Shown piece after piece: positions 43,819 through 53,300 of a stretch of DNA of 59,343 nt (its first letter is position 1; every line of letters starts with the position of its first letter). The DNA lies in assembly GCA_035622175.1 (NCBI GenBank), contig DASPVV010000278.1, positions 1 to 59,343 on the forward strand, given 5' to 3'. The translations under genes and the position numbers were made by a program. Origin of the DNA: JAFAGX01 sp035622175 (GTDB lineage: Bacteria > Acidobacteriota > Terriglobia > Terriglobales > Acidobacteriaceae). The notes beneath the pieces were generated by a model. That model saw nothing but the letters and a program-made list of their open reading frames with translations, was not told the DNA's origin and did not search any database.

Positions 43819-45095
43819 TTGCCCGGCGTTGCTGAACCTCGGTTCTCGGGAGGCGCACTACCGGAAGGCGTGCCCGCTTCTTGCGCACGGTTCACGGGTG
43901 CCGCAGGAGTGCGAACCTCAATCTGACTGCCCTGCTGCAGCTTATCCTGGCCGTCGGTCACGACCACCTCATTGGGCGTCAATCCGGCGACAATATTGGA
44001 GAGGTTATCCTGAGTAAAGGCAACCGTCACCGGCCGAATGTCCACGGTGTGATCGGGCTTCACCACGAATACGTAGGTCCCCTGGGGCCCGCGCTGGATG
44101 GCGGCGGCGGGAATCACCGTGCTGTTCTTGCGAACCTCGAGCAACAATCGGACATTGACGAATTGATTGGGCCACAGGGCATTGTCCTTGTTATCGAACA
44201 CCGCCTTCAGACGATCGGTGCCGGTACTCTGATCGATTTGATTGTCAATGGTCAGCAGTTTCCCCGTCTCAAGCTTGGTTTGATCGTCCCGACTGTAGAC
44301 TTCGACCTCGAGTGCGCCCTTTGCCATGTGCTGCGCCACGGCTGGAAGCTGGTCTTCGGGCAGGGTAAACAACACTGCGATCGGCTGCAGCTGCGTGATG
44401 ACGAGCAGGGCGTTTGTGTCCGTGGCGTGGACGATATTGCCGGGATCGACCAGCCGCAGACCAACGCGGCCGCTGATGGGGGAGGTAATGTGGCAGTAGG
44501 TGAGGTTCAGCCTGGCATTGTCCACCGCTGCCTGATCGGTTCGCACCATGCCCTCGAGTTGGTCGACCAGCGCCTTCTGAGTGTCGACTTGCTGCTGCGA
44601 CATCGCCCCTGAGTTCTCGAGCAGACCCTTGTAGCGATCGTAGTTCAGCTTGGCATCGCGCAGCGAGGCCTGGTCTTTGAACAACGTGGCTTCCGCCTGC
44701 TCAAGGGCCACTTGATAGGGACGCGGGTCGATGACCAACAGAAGGTCGCCTTTGCTCACATATTGACCTTCTTTGAAGTTCACTTCGACCAGTTCGCCGT
44801 CCACCCGCGTCTTGACACTGACGGTATAGAAGGCCGAGACCGATCCCAGGCCGGTCAGGTAATAAGGCATATCGCGACGCTCGGCGGTCGCAACTGAAAC
44901 GGGTACGGTTTGGGCCACATTGGCCCGTGCCGATCCGGGTCGAGGATAGCTACCCCCGCAGCTCAGAAGGGTCCAGGAAAGCAGTAGCAACGTTGGTATC
45001 AAGAACCTGTACCGTCGGCCAGCTCGATGGGTCGAGCCGACGCAGGGTCCACAAACCGTCTGCCTAGGGTTCGATCGGCTAAAGGCAGTTGTCAT
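43815..45095 (-). CDS. mdtA: RND efflux adaptor, lipoprotein (MdtA-like)
   Basis: 426 residues from ATG 45095. An N-terminal hydrophobic run ends in LLSCGG, a lipobox, so the protein is tethered to a membrane in the periplasm. The lipoyl-like halves are VKTRVDGELVEVNFKEGQYV and TSPISGRVGLRLVDPG, with a long coiled-coil hairpin (VALEQAEATLFKDQASLRDA) between, then the beta-barrel part (TKLETGKLLTIDNQIDQSTG). A Pro/Ala-rich tail ends it. It links the MdtB/C pump to an outer-membrane channel. The frame is open to 45158, but ATG 45095 has a better ribosome-binding site. Confidence 0.9.
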   Translation of the reverse strand: MTTAFSRSNPRQTVCGPCVGSTHRAGRRYRFLIPTLLLLSWTLLSCGGSYPRPGSARANVAQTVPVSVATAERRDMPYYLTGLGSVSAFYTVSVKTRVDGELVEVNFKEGQYVSKGDLLLVIDPRPYQVALEQAEATLFKDQASLRDAKLNYDRYKGLLENSGAMSQQQVDTQKALVDQLEGMVRTDQAAVDNARLNLTYCHITSPISGRVGLRLVDPGNIVHATDTNALLVITQLQPIAVLFTLPEDQLPAVAQHMAKGALEVEVYSRDDQTKLETGKLLTIDNQIDQSTGTDRLKAVFDNKDNALWPNQFVNVRLLLEVRKNSTVIPAAAIQRGPQGTYVFVVKPDHTVDIRPVTVAFTQDNLSNIVAGLTPNEVVVTDGQDKLQQGSQIEVRTPAAPVNRAQEAGTPSGSAPPENRGSATPGK

Positions 45096-45457
45096 TCGTT
45101 CGCCTCGTCTCCGGGGAAAGAAGCTCGCTCGACCACATCTTCTATGCAGTAATCCCAAGAGGTTGGACGTAGAGACGCCCGCTTGGGATGCGGATTTTTG
45201 GTCAATCGCCCAGAAAAGTGAGGTAGTCTAAGTCCTCAAGAATCATGATATTCCAAACTGCATTGGCTGTGGCGCCTCTTTACAATTATTTACTTCGCTA
45301 GGCGTCTCTGGCAAGCGGCAAGGTTATCGAAACGGCCCATCGCGCCACCCGGGGGGACCAAGGACGTGGCTAGGCCTGGCGAATGCGTTTTAAGAGGATG
45401 AGCTGACAGGGAGAGGGTTTCTCGCGTATTCTTTCGCTTCGTCGGTGGCTCCCGAAG
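45096..45457. other. Divergent promoter region, mdtA / GNAT gene
   Basis: About 360 bp. No gene is supported. It should hold both promoters, but no clear -35/-10 pair or operator is seen. Confidence 0.45.
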
Positions 45458-46357
45458 ATGCCTGAGATCAGATCCAATTCCATCATCACCATTCGCGAGT
45501 TGCGGACGTTTGAAGATCTCAAGCAGGTCGAGGCGGTGGAGCGGGAGGTATGGGCACTGTCGGATCTCGACACGCTGCCCATAACTTTGACGGTCGCCAC
45601 TCGGGAAGCGGGCGGCATTTGGGTAGGAGCTTTTGAGGGCGCTGAGCTGGTCGGCTTTGCCTTCGGATTTCTTGGCCTGGACAAGAACAGGCCAAACGTC
45701 CACTCCCACATGCTTGCGGTGCGAGCGGCTTACCGCGATCGGGATCTAGGATACAAGCTGAAACTGGCGCAGAGGGAACGCGTCCTGGCCCTTCGCATTG
45801 GCGATCTGCGCATCCACGAGATCACGTGGACGTTCGATCCTCTGCAGAGCAAGAATGCGCATCTGAACTTCGCCAAGCTGGGGGTGATTTCCCAGTCCTA
45901 CCGGATTGATTTCTACGGACCGGAAACCTCCAGCCCTCTTCATCGCAATAGCACCGACCGTTTGTGGGTGAGATGGCCGATTACAAGTCGCCGAGTTCAA
46001 GCCCGCCTTCAAGGCAAAGAGGGTCGCGCCGAGATGCTGGATCTGCTGGCAACGTTGTCTCCCTTGGTTCAATTCAATGGCGACGGCCACCCGTGCCGAG
46101 CCGATCTGGCGGCGGCTTTGCAGCGGCAGAGAGTTGCCATCGAAATTCCGAGCGACATCCTTGCGGTCGAGCGCAGAGATCCCGCGCTCGCCCGCGAATG
46201 GCGGTGCGCTACCCGCTGGGCTTTCACAGAAACCCTCCAGGCCGGATTCTTCGTCGCCGAATTTTGTCGCACGGTCCGCGGCCAGCAAGGCCCGGGTGCC
46301 TATCTCCTCGAAAAGGGCAACGTCGAGGAGTACGTGCCGGAGCTGACCTATGCTTGA
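45458..46357 (+). CDS. GNAT-family acetyltransferase
   Basis: 299 residues. N-terminal half: GNAT fold with ITIRELRTFEDLKQVEAVER, the beta-strand pair GGIWVGAFEGAELVGFAFGF, then HSHMLAVRAAYRDRDLGYKL, which carries the acetyl-CoA pyrophosphate loop (R-D-R-D-L-G). The C-terminal half (about 140 residues, ending in YLLEKGNVEEYVPELTYA) is specific to a large, little-known subgroup of predicted acetyltransferases. The acceptor is unknown. The gene stands alone on the plus strand. Confidence 0.85.
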   Translation: MPEIRSNSIITIRELRTFEDLKQVEAVEREVWALSDLDTLPITLTVATREAGGIWVGAFEGAELVGFAFGFLGLDKNRPNVHSHMLAVRAAYRDRDLGYKLKLAQRERVLALRIGDLRIHEITWTFDPLQSKNAHLNFAKLGVISQSYRIDFYGPETSSPLHRNSTDRLWVRWPITSRRVQARLQGKEGRAEMLDLLATLSPLVQFNGDGHPCRADLAAALQRQRVAIEIPSDILAVERRDPALAREWRCATRWAFTETLQAGFFVAEFCRTVRGQQGPGAYLLEKGNVEEYVPELTYA

Positions 46358-46440
46358 TTGCCCGGCCGCAGCTCTGCAAAAACTCTTGCAGCTGACGAGA
46401 ACTTGCCTTGCGAGCAGGGTACATAGCGGGGATCCCAACC

Positions 46441-46863
46441 CTACGGAAACACTCGAAAAACCTGGATGCTCGAATAGGTCCCGCCGGGTGTGGTTACTTT
46501 GACTCGGCCCGTGCTCGCTCCCGCCGGCACGGTGGCCGTGATCGCACTGCCCGAGACTGCTTGGTAGGGTTGCCGGAGTTCCACCAAAAGTGACGCGTGT
46601 CACGCCCCCCACGGGTCCGAGGATGGTGACGCTTTCTCCCACCGCACCCGCAATCTGCCTCGTGCGTACGAACGGGCCGAGCCCGACCGACAAGCTGAAA
46701 ATCGTGCCGTCATTGAATTCCCCACCGGCTACGATGGTTCCGTAGAAGGTCCCGTTTGTGAACTGCAAAAGTCCTTGCGCTCCCCATCCGTCTGGGCCGC
46801 TGAAGTTATAGAGCGTGGTCAGATAACCCCACGGCGTGATTTTGAAGATTGTGCCCGCGCCCT
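46441..46863 (-). pseudogene. Decayed secreted repeat/IPT-domain protein (3' end only)
   Basis: Reading the minus strand gives GTIFKITPWGYLTTLYNFSG, then LLQFTNGTFYGTIVAGGEFN: the end of a chain of short tandem repeats seen in secreted proteins of acidobacteria. An IPT/TIG-like domain follows (VGESVTILGP, TRVTFGGTPA). Near 46568 the frame shifts and the domain continues as AVSGSAITATVPAGASTGRV and PGGTYSSIQVFRVFP, stop at 46441. The 5' end is cut by a stop at 46863. The missing start plus the frameshift mark a dead gene. Confidence 0.72.
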
Positions 46864-46975
46864 AGAACCTACGCGTACTACGGACCGGCGGGAGCAGGTA
46901 GTGTCCTAAAATTGCGTTGAAGCAAGAACAGCAAGCGATTGCACCGCAGCACAAAATGGTGCTACGGTTGCTGGC

Positions 46976-47260
46976 ATGGCACCGAACGATCTTCGAGCGC
47001 TCCGCAACCTAATCTTCCAGGCGCACCACGTTCTCGCCACAACGAAGCTGCCCGATTCACGCTCCGAGCGCGCCCACGAGTTGCTGGCCGCCGCTGTCTC
47101 CCTTGCAGATCACCTCCTGACGCAATCACCCGCCGCCGCTCTGGGCAAAAAGGGTGGGAAACAAACGGCGAAGCGCGGCTCGGAATACTTTCGCAAGATT
47201 GCCGCTATGAGAAAACAACGAAAAGGCGGTCGCCCGCCAAAGGATCCCGGGGCGAATTGA
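46976..47260 (+). CDS. Small basic protein with KGG-like motif
   Basis: 94 residues. The first half is helical (LRALRNLIFQAHHVLATTKL, then a Leu/Ala-rich stretch); the second half is basic with LGKKGGKQTAKRGSEYFRKI, similar to KGG repeats in stress-induced proteins, and ends in KGGRPPKDP. The charge suggests nucleic acid binding. ATG 46976 is in a short gap after the decayed gene. Function not known. Confidence 0.6.
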   Translation: MAPNDLRALRNLIFQAHHVLATTKLPDSRSERAHELLAAAVSLADHLLTQSPAAALGKKGGKQTAKRGSEYFRKIAAMRKQRKGGRPPKDPGAN

Positions 47261-47278
47261 CGGTATTAACGGAAAAAC

Positions 47279-47764
47279 CTAGATCGACAGAGTGAATTGG
47301 CCAGCTTGGCCGTTGTAGAACAGAGTGCATCCAGCCAGCAAGTCGCGCCCGAGAAGGATTAGTAGCCCTTGAGGAGCCAGGGTCGCTCCTATTGTGTGCG
47401 GGGAATTGATACTCAGCCCTAAGTTCTGAATCGTGATCTGGGCTGGATAAACATTACAGTCCTGATCAGCATGAGAGGCAGAAGTAAGCTTGGCAACATC
47501 AATTATGGGAAGGCCGAGTTCCTGGGCCGACTGCTCGTCACTGCACGTGCCGGTTGCTCCCGTATCGATCAATGCTAGACCTGTCTTTGGGGAGGGCAGC
47601 GGTTTCCCTTGGGCCAATAATCCCTTGCCTGCGTTTTGCTCAATGGTAACCACTACAGGAACGACCGGACCGCGCTGCTGGAGAGCCACCGCCGGCGCCA
47701 GTTGAGCAGGCTTACCGTCCGCTGTTTGTCCCTGTGCCGCCAGTTGAACGTGCAGGATCGGCAT
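47279..47764 (-). CDS. Retropepsin-like aspartic protease
   Basis: 161 residues. GLALIDTGATGTCSDE holds the catalytic D-T-G-A motif, and GLLILLGRDLLAGCTLFYNG matches the conserved Ile-Leu-Gly stretch of single-domain retropepsins, which act as dimers. Such small bacterial aspartic proteases are mostly uncharacterised. The start overlaps the end of the upstream small gene by 53 bp in another frame; TAGGAATT precedes the ATG as a ribosome-binding site. No signal peptide, so cytosolic. Confidence 0.82.
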   Translation of the reverse strand: MPILHVQLAAQGQTADGKPAQLAPAVALQQRGPVVPVVVTIEQNAGKGLLAQGKPLPSPKTGLALIDTGATGTCSDEQSAQELGLPIIDVAKLTSASHADQDCNVYPAQITIQNLGLSINSPHTIGATLAPQGLLILLGRDLLAGCTLFYNGQAGQFTLSI

Positions 47765-48002
47765 TGAGAATTCCTAAGCTAAGGGCTGGTGCAGAGATCA
47801 CAAGATCAGCATCGGCTGGCCGGCGGATAAGAACATTAGCTAGTCCATGCTGGGTTGCAGCGTTCTGCAGTGCTTCCTCGATCGTGTCGTATGCCCCTGT
47901 GACTTGCTCTCCGCTGATAACGAGGAACTTGCCACCGTATTGTCTCAGCAGCTCATCTTTGTGTGAAATCAGGAACTTACGTTCCCTTTCCAGTGCTGCC
48001 AT
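47712..48002 (-). CDS. Small protein paired with aspartic protease
   Basis: 96 residues. ELLRQYGGKFLVISGEQVTG, then AYDTIEEALQNAATQHGL resembles short DUF5678-like proteins that carry a small beta/alpha domain (a Lys-Tyr-Gly-Gly-Lys loop, then a helix). The 3' third (SAPALSLGILNADPARSTGG) is a flexible tail encoded over the start of the protease gene. A tight pair with a protease suggests a substrate, adaptor or chaperone, but that is inference. Confidence 0.72.
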   Translation of the reverse strand: MAALERERKFLISHKDELLRQYGGKFLVISGEQVTGAYDTIEEALQNAATQHGLANVLIRRPADADLVISAPALSLGILNADPARSTGGTGTNSGR

Positions 48003-48095
48003 AAAATGAACACCTCGTTACCATTTAGTTTAGCACCCCCCGCAACTCAAAAGAGTCGAAGCAGAGCCGTTCCGCTGGTCCATTATGTTTGCTGT

Positions 48096-48124
48096 TTGAC
48101 AACAGCAAGCGCTTGCTGTATACT
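48096..48124 (+). promoter_or_regulatory. Strong promoter with palindromic spacer, transposase gene
   Basis: TTGACA (48096-48101), 17-bp spacer, TATACT (48119-48124). The spacer plus one base is ACAGCAAGCGCTTGCTGT (48102-48119), a perfect 18-bp palindrome; TTGCTGTT at 48089-48096 adds another inverted half-site. The ATG of the transposase starts at 48131, where transcription should begin, so the mRNA would be leaderless. Confidence 0.65.
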
Positions 48125-48130
48125 GCATTC

Positions 48131-48937
48131 ATGAAATGCTTGCAGTGTAGCGTCGCATGCACGAAGTTCGGCACGCATCGTAACGGGCTCCATCGCTTCC
48201 GCTGCCCGCAATGCGGTAAGACCTACACCGAAGAGCACGCGCGACTTTTCGGGGCGATGACCGTTCCCGAAGCTAAAGCACTGCTTGCGATTCAACTATT
48301 GATTGAAGGAACGAGCATTCGCAGCGTCGAACGGATTACGCGCTTGCATCGGGATACCATCATTCGGCTACTGGTTTTGCCGGCGAACGCTGCTCAACCT
48401 GATGGATGCTCGATTGCGGAATCTGCCGTGTTTCAGTCTGACGAAATCTGGACATTCGTGGCCAAGAAGCAGCGCCGGCTTCGCGAAGATGATCCCGAAG
48501 AGTTTGGCGATGCGTGGGTATTCGTTGCCCTTGATGGCAACACAAAGCTGATTCCTAGCTTTGCAGTCGGCAAGCGGGACACAGCAACAACAAACGCCTT
48601 CATTGGCGATCTTAAACAGCGCCTTGCGAAACGAATCCAGCTGACCACTGACGGGTTCCGATTCTATGTGGATGCGATGGAAGAGCACTTCGGAGCGGAT
48701 ATTGATTTCGGCCAAGTCGTAAAGCTGTACGGCGATTACGGGCAACTCGATGCTGCGGCACGGTACTCGCCCGGACCGATCATGGAGGTCATAGTGAAAG
48801 TATTCATCGGAACCGTCACACAGGGGCGTGCAAGAGCGAGAGGTTTCCGGCGGGCATGGCAACAGTCCCGATGTCTTCTCACGGGAGGGGATGCATTCGC
48901 GCAGGTGCATCGCTACCGGAACGTCGGCAAAGTTTGA
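48131..48937 (+). pseudogene. IS1-type transposase, 3'-truncated
   Basis: The frame starts MKCLQCSVACTKFGTHRNGL with a zinc-binding pair (CLQC, then CPQC), followed by an HTH-like part (TSIRSVERITRLHRDTIIRL), then DDE residues: D in FQSDEIWTFVAKKQ and D in QLTTDGFRFYVDAMEEHFG. The usual third acidic residue, in the HVERQN block shortly downstream, is missing: after about 48825 the protein turns into unrelated sequence (GTVTQGRARARG) until the stop at 48937. The right inverted repeat is also not visible. It is a dead insertion sequence. The ATG at 48131 is set by the promoter and by homology; a frame open to 48089 lies in the promoter. Confidence 0.78.
48913..48929 (+). repeat. 17-bp direct repeat, copy 1
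   Basis: CTACCGGAACGTCGGCA, also at 50167-50183, about 1.25 kb apart. Flanking bases match partly (TGCATCG against TGCGTCC). It may mark an old insertion junction. Confidence 0.4.
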
Positions 48938-49089
48938 ACCTCACACTCTCCCGGGGCGTTATCTCCACGCCTGGCTGTGTTCCGCTGGATGCCGCGCGGA
49001 GTTCATCAATTTTGCTCCGGATGAGGTGGCGAGAAGAACCTCAAAGCTCAAGAAGCGTTGGCGGTTCAACCAGTCGTAGGGTCACACCT

Positions 49090-49839
49090 CTAGGGCCCCA
49101 CGGTCACTTGCAGCGCGCGCGCGGTTTGCATGCGCTCCCGGTAAATCAGGTTCTTTCGCTCAACTTCGCCCACGGCGTCCACATGTACGACATATCCGCC
49201 ATGGGGCAGCGTGTCGCCGAAGGGGAGGTCTTTGGCGACCGTGCCACGGGCCAGCAAGAAATGCTGATATCCGATCGCCGTCGCCCTTCCGTTGCCCGCG
49301 ACGGCCAGCACGATGAAGGTCAGGTCGACGTCGTCGGGCGTGGTGTTCGACACCGTGACCGTGCCCTCGATGCGACTTCCCTTCACATGCGCTGGATCTT
49401 TCCAACGGAGAGCCAGCGCGGCCAGAACCTCGAGCACGAATTCCTTCTGCACCGCCGATTCCCCTCGGCCGTCCTCGGCAACCGACACCGTGAATCGAAA
49501 TTCTCCGGCCCGGACCGGCTCACCCACCAGCAGGCCGTTATCGTCGAGTTTGATTCCCGGGGGCAGCGCGCCTTTCTCCAGTTTCCAGTGCAGCACCGAT
49601 ATCGCGCCGCGGGCGTGAAAACGAAATTCATAAGGCTGCTGGGGATAAGCCGCTGGCAGTTCCGAATCGTTTTCGATCACGGGCCCACGCTCGGATTGCG
49701 GGTCGGCAGGCGCGGTCTCCCGGCCCCCTTGTTCTGCGTTCGTCACCGCCGCGTCCACTCCAAAAGCGGTCAGCCCAATTCCGCCTGCCAGCATGGCGGA
49801 CAGTGCGAAAACCTGCCCCATGAAGGGGAGTTTATGCAT
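49090..49839 (-). CDS. Exported Ig-like (putative Ig domain) protein
   Basis: 249 residues from ATG 49839, where GGAGAG precedes it. The signal peptide MHKLPFMGQVFALSAMLAGG is followed by a spacer rich in charged residues (about 25-55) and an Ig-like beta domain (FRFHARGAISVLHWKLEKGA, LPPGIKLDDNGLLVGEPVRA, GEFRFTVSVAEDGRGESAVQ) of the cadherin/He_PIG type. A second beta domain (about 160-249) lacks a familiar motif. Likely secreted or periplasmic, with a role in adhesion or binding unknown. Confidence 0.68.
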   Translation of the reverse strand: MHKLPFMGQVFALSAMLAGGIGLTAFGVDAAVTNAEQGGRETAPADPQSERGPVIENDSELPAAYPQQPYEFRFHARGAISVLHWKLEKGALPPGIKLDDNGLLVGEPVRAGEFRFTVSVAEDGRGESAVQKEFVLEVLAALALRWKDPAHVKGSRIEGTVTVSNTTPDDVDLTFIVLAVAGNGRATAIGYQHFLLARGTVAKDLPFGDTLPHGGYVVHVDAVGEVERKNLIYRERMQTARALQVTVGP

Positions 49840-50353
49840 GGCTCTCCATCCGCCGGAGGCGCAGCGCAGTCCTAGCCTCATTCCTCACCCTCCCACCATT
49901 CCCTGGGCCTGCACCTAGGAATGCCCCAAGCGCGATATCTTGCACGGCCGCTGGCTGGCCCCCAGGTTGGGCGAACTGCGGCTGGCAGGGCTCACTTCTC
50001 GAATGCTGTTAGTGTTCGTCACCACCGAGCGATGGCGCAATGGATGGAATTGTTACGAACACTTGGAATGCTCAAGGCTGATCTTTGGTTCGCGCTGACG
50101 CCTCCGCCAGAATCGTAGTCTGCCCGGCTACCAACCGAGCCTTGGGACACTACCCAAAATGCGTCCCTACCGGAACGTCGGCAGTGGGCAGTTACGATTA
50201 GCCGCCAAATTTCAGAACAGCCCACTACCGGGCGAAGCGCATTTACGGATTCGCCGGATCGGCCGATAATCGATACAGCCCTTTTGAAGGACAGCGGCAC
50301 GGTTGACCCCGGGAGATGGGTCGACGGCATAGCGGCTTCGTTCGGCATGCAAC
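49840..50353. other. Intergenic region before addB
   Basis: About 510 bp. It contains the second 17-bp repeat (50167-50183). One short open frame (49921-50118) shows no convincing protein features. No promoter could be placed for addB. Confidence 0.4.
50167..50183 (+). repeat. 17-bp direct repeat, copy 2
   Basis: Identical to 48913-48929. Confidence 0.4.
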
Positions 50354-53300
50354 ATGATCCGAATTTTCAATTCCTTCTCGGCGCACGAGCGGATTCGTGC
50401 CGCCACTGATTTTGTCCATTCCTTTCCGCCCGCGACCGAACTGTTGATCATCGGCGCCTGGCGAGACGCGGTGGATGACTTTGTGCGAGAGCTTCGCCGA
50501 GCGCCCGCCACCTTCGGAGTGCACCGTTTCAGCCTGACCCAGTTAGCAACTCGCCTTGCCCGGGAACGGCTGGCGGCAAGAGGCCTGGTTCCGGGTACGG
50601 CGTTGGGGGCGGAAGCGATCGCAGTGCGCGCAACCTACGAAGCGCAAGCTCAAGGGCGGCTGCGCTATTTCACGCCGGTCGCTCACTTCCCAGGCTTTGC
50701 CCGCGCGGCCACCTCGACACTTGTGGAATTACGAGCTGCGGACATCACCGCGCAGGATCTCGAGCGGTTGGGGGACTCCGGTCCGGACAACGCGACCCTT
50801 CTTCAATGCTTCGAGCAACAAATGACGGAGGCCTCGCTCGCGGACCGATCGCTTCTGGTTCGCGCCGCCCTGGAGGAAGTCCAAAGCGGAGCCGAGCTCG
50901 TCGAACATCCGCTGCTGTTCCTGGATGTTCCCATTCACTCGCCCGTCGAGCGGGAGTTCGTCTCTGCCTTGGCCAAGGTTTCCCCGGAAGTTCTGCTCAC
51001 TTGTCCCACAGGAGACCTGCGAACCCTCCGCTACCTCAGTGGGCTCGGCGCCAAAAGCTCTGAGCTTCCACCCTCGCACCGCGATTCCAGCCTGGAAAAG
51101 CTGGGCTTTTACCTCTTTTCCGAGGCGGTTCCACCCCCGGGTGCGGTGGACGACAAAGTTGTATTCTTCTCGGCTCCGGGAGAGGAGCGTGAGTGTGTCG
51201 AGATTGCGCGTCGCGTGCTCTCGGAAGCGCGCGAAGCGATCCCCTTCGACCGCATGGCCATTCTCCTCAGAGCCCCGGAGGACTACGCCAGTCTGATGGA
51301 GTCGGCGCTGGCGCGGGCCGAGGTCCCGGCCTATTTTGCCCGTGGAACTCGCCGGCCGGATCCTTCGGGCCGGGCCCTGTTGTCCCTACTGGCCTGTGCC
51401 GCCGAGGGGCTGTCCGCTCGCCGTTTCGCCGAGTACCTCTCTTTCGCTCAGGTTCCGAACCTGGATGGCAATGGCATTCCTGCTGATCGAGGAGTGCAGT
51501 TTGTCCTGCCCGAGGACGATGCTCTAACTCCGGTTACGGCTGGCCTGGTGGAAGTCGTTCCCGATGTGCTGGCAAGGGAGGTTGACAGCCCCCCGGATCA
51601 TCCCGACAAACCGGAGTTGGCGGGAAACCTGCGAGCCCCTTGGAAGTGGGAGCAGCTGGTTGTCGAGGCCGCCGTGATCGGCGGCAAGCAACGCTGGGCG
51701 CGACGGCTGGATGGACTCAAGAATCAGTTCCGCGTCGAGCTCGAGACGATCGAAGCAGAAGAACCTGACTCGCCGCGGGTCGAAGCTGTCCGTCGCAAGT
51801 TGCGCAACTTGCACCACCTGCGAGGCTTTGTTCTTCCGGTAATCGAGGAGCTGGCCGCGTTGCCTGCATCGGCGACCTGGGGCGAATGGACGTCCGCGCT
51901 CGAGCGGCTTGTACCCAAGGTTTTGCGCCGGCCGGAGCGGGTGCTGGCGGTGCTCGCGGACATGAAGCCGATGGCGCCGGTGGACTCCGTCTCTCTGGCC
52001 GAAGCGCGGATCGTGCTCGAGCATTGGTTGGCAAACCTGCAACAGGAACCGCCCGAGAGCCGCTACGGACGCGTGCTCGTGACCACGCCAGAGCAGGCGC
52101 GAGGACGCTCGTTCGATGTGGTCTTCGTTGCCGGTTTGGCCGAACGGATGTTTCCCCAGAAGCTTCGGGAAGATCCGCTGTTGCTGGATCAGCTGAGGAA
52201 GAAACTCAGCTGCGACCTGCGCCTCTTGCCGGAACGCAGTCAGCATGAGCGCTTACTGCTGCAGCTTGCCGTGGGCGCGGCTCGGCAGAGGCTCTACCTT
52301 TCCTATCCTCGTCTGGAGGTTGCCGAAGCCCGGCCTCGCGTGCCTTCCTTCTATGCCCTCGATGTTATGCGGTCGATGACCGGTTCGGTGCCCGATCACG
52401 AAGGCCTGGCCCGCAACGCGGAGTTATCCGGAAGCAGCCGGCTGGCTTGGCCGGCGCCCCGCGATCCCTTCCAGGCCATCGATGATTCTGAGTACGACTT
52501 GGCCAGCGTCTGGCCTCTGATCAACACGGAGGTCCCAAGGGCCGGGCGTCTCCACTACGTCCTGAAGCTCAATTCCTGCCTGGCCCGTTCCTTGCGGGGC
52601 CGCTGGGCGCGATGGCACAAAGCCTGGTCCGTCTACGACGGTCTGTTCACGACCTGCCCATCGGTGATGGAGATCCTCGCAGGACAACGACTCGAGGTGC
52701 GGCCTTATTCGGTCTCTGGCCTGGAAAAGTTCGCGGCGTGCCCCTATCGCTTTCTGCTCTCCGAGATTTATCGACTCGCGCCCCGGGAAGATCCGGCGCC
52801 TCTGGCACAGTTGGATCCGCTGACCCGAGGGAGGCTTTTTCACCGCATCCAGGCGAAATTGCAGCGTGGCTTGAAAGATCGAGGCCTGCTGCCGGTGAGG
52901 TCGACCGAATTGCCACGCGCTCTCGAGCTGCTCGACCGAATTGTGGACGACCTGGCCAGGCAGGCGTACGAGGACCTAGCGCCGGCGATCGACCGGGTTT
53001 GGCAGGACGAGATCGAATCCATGCGGGCGGATCTGCGCCTCTGGCTGCGCAAGGTGGCAGAGCAGGATGGCTGGGTGCCAGTCCACTTCGAGTTCGGGTT
53101 CGGTTTGGCTCCCAACCAGGAGCGCGACGTGGCCAGCCTTCCCGACCCAGTGGTGCTTGCTGCCGGTGCCAAACTCCATGGCGTCGTCGACCTTATCGAG
53201 CGCAGCGAAGACGAAAGCCGGTGGCGCATCACCGACCATAAGACGGGCAAGGACTGGACTCAGAAGGGCCTGGTGCTGGGGAACGGCGAACACCTGCAGC

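Noticed and set aside
46898..50154. Inverted pair GGTAGTGTCCTAA and TTGGGACACTACC as possible transposon ends
   Set aside because: One mismatch in 13 is expected often by chance in 59 kb, no target-site duplication is visible, and the transposase inside belongs to the IS1 type with a different promoter-end structure.
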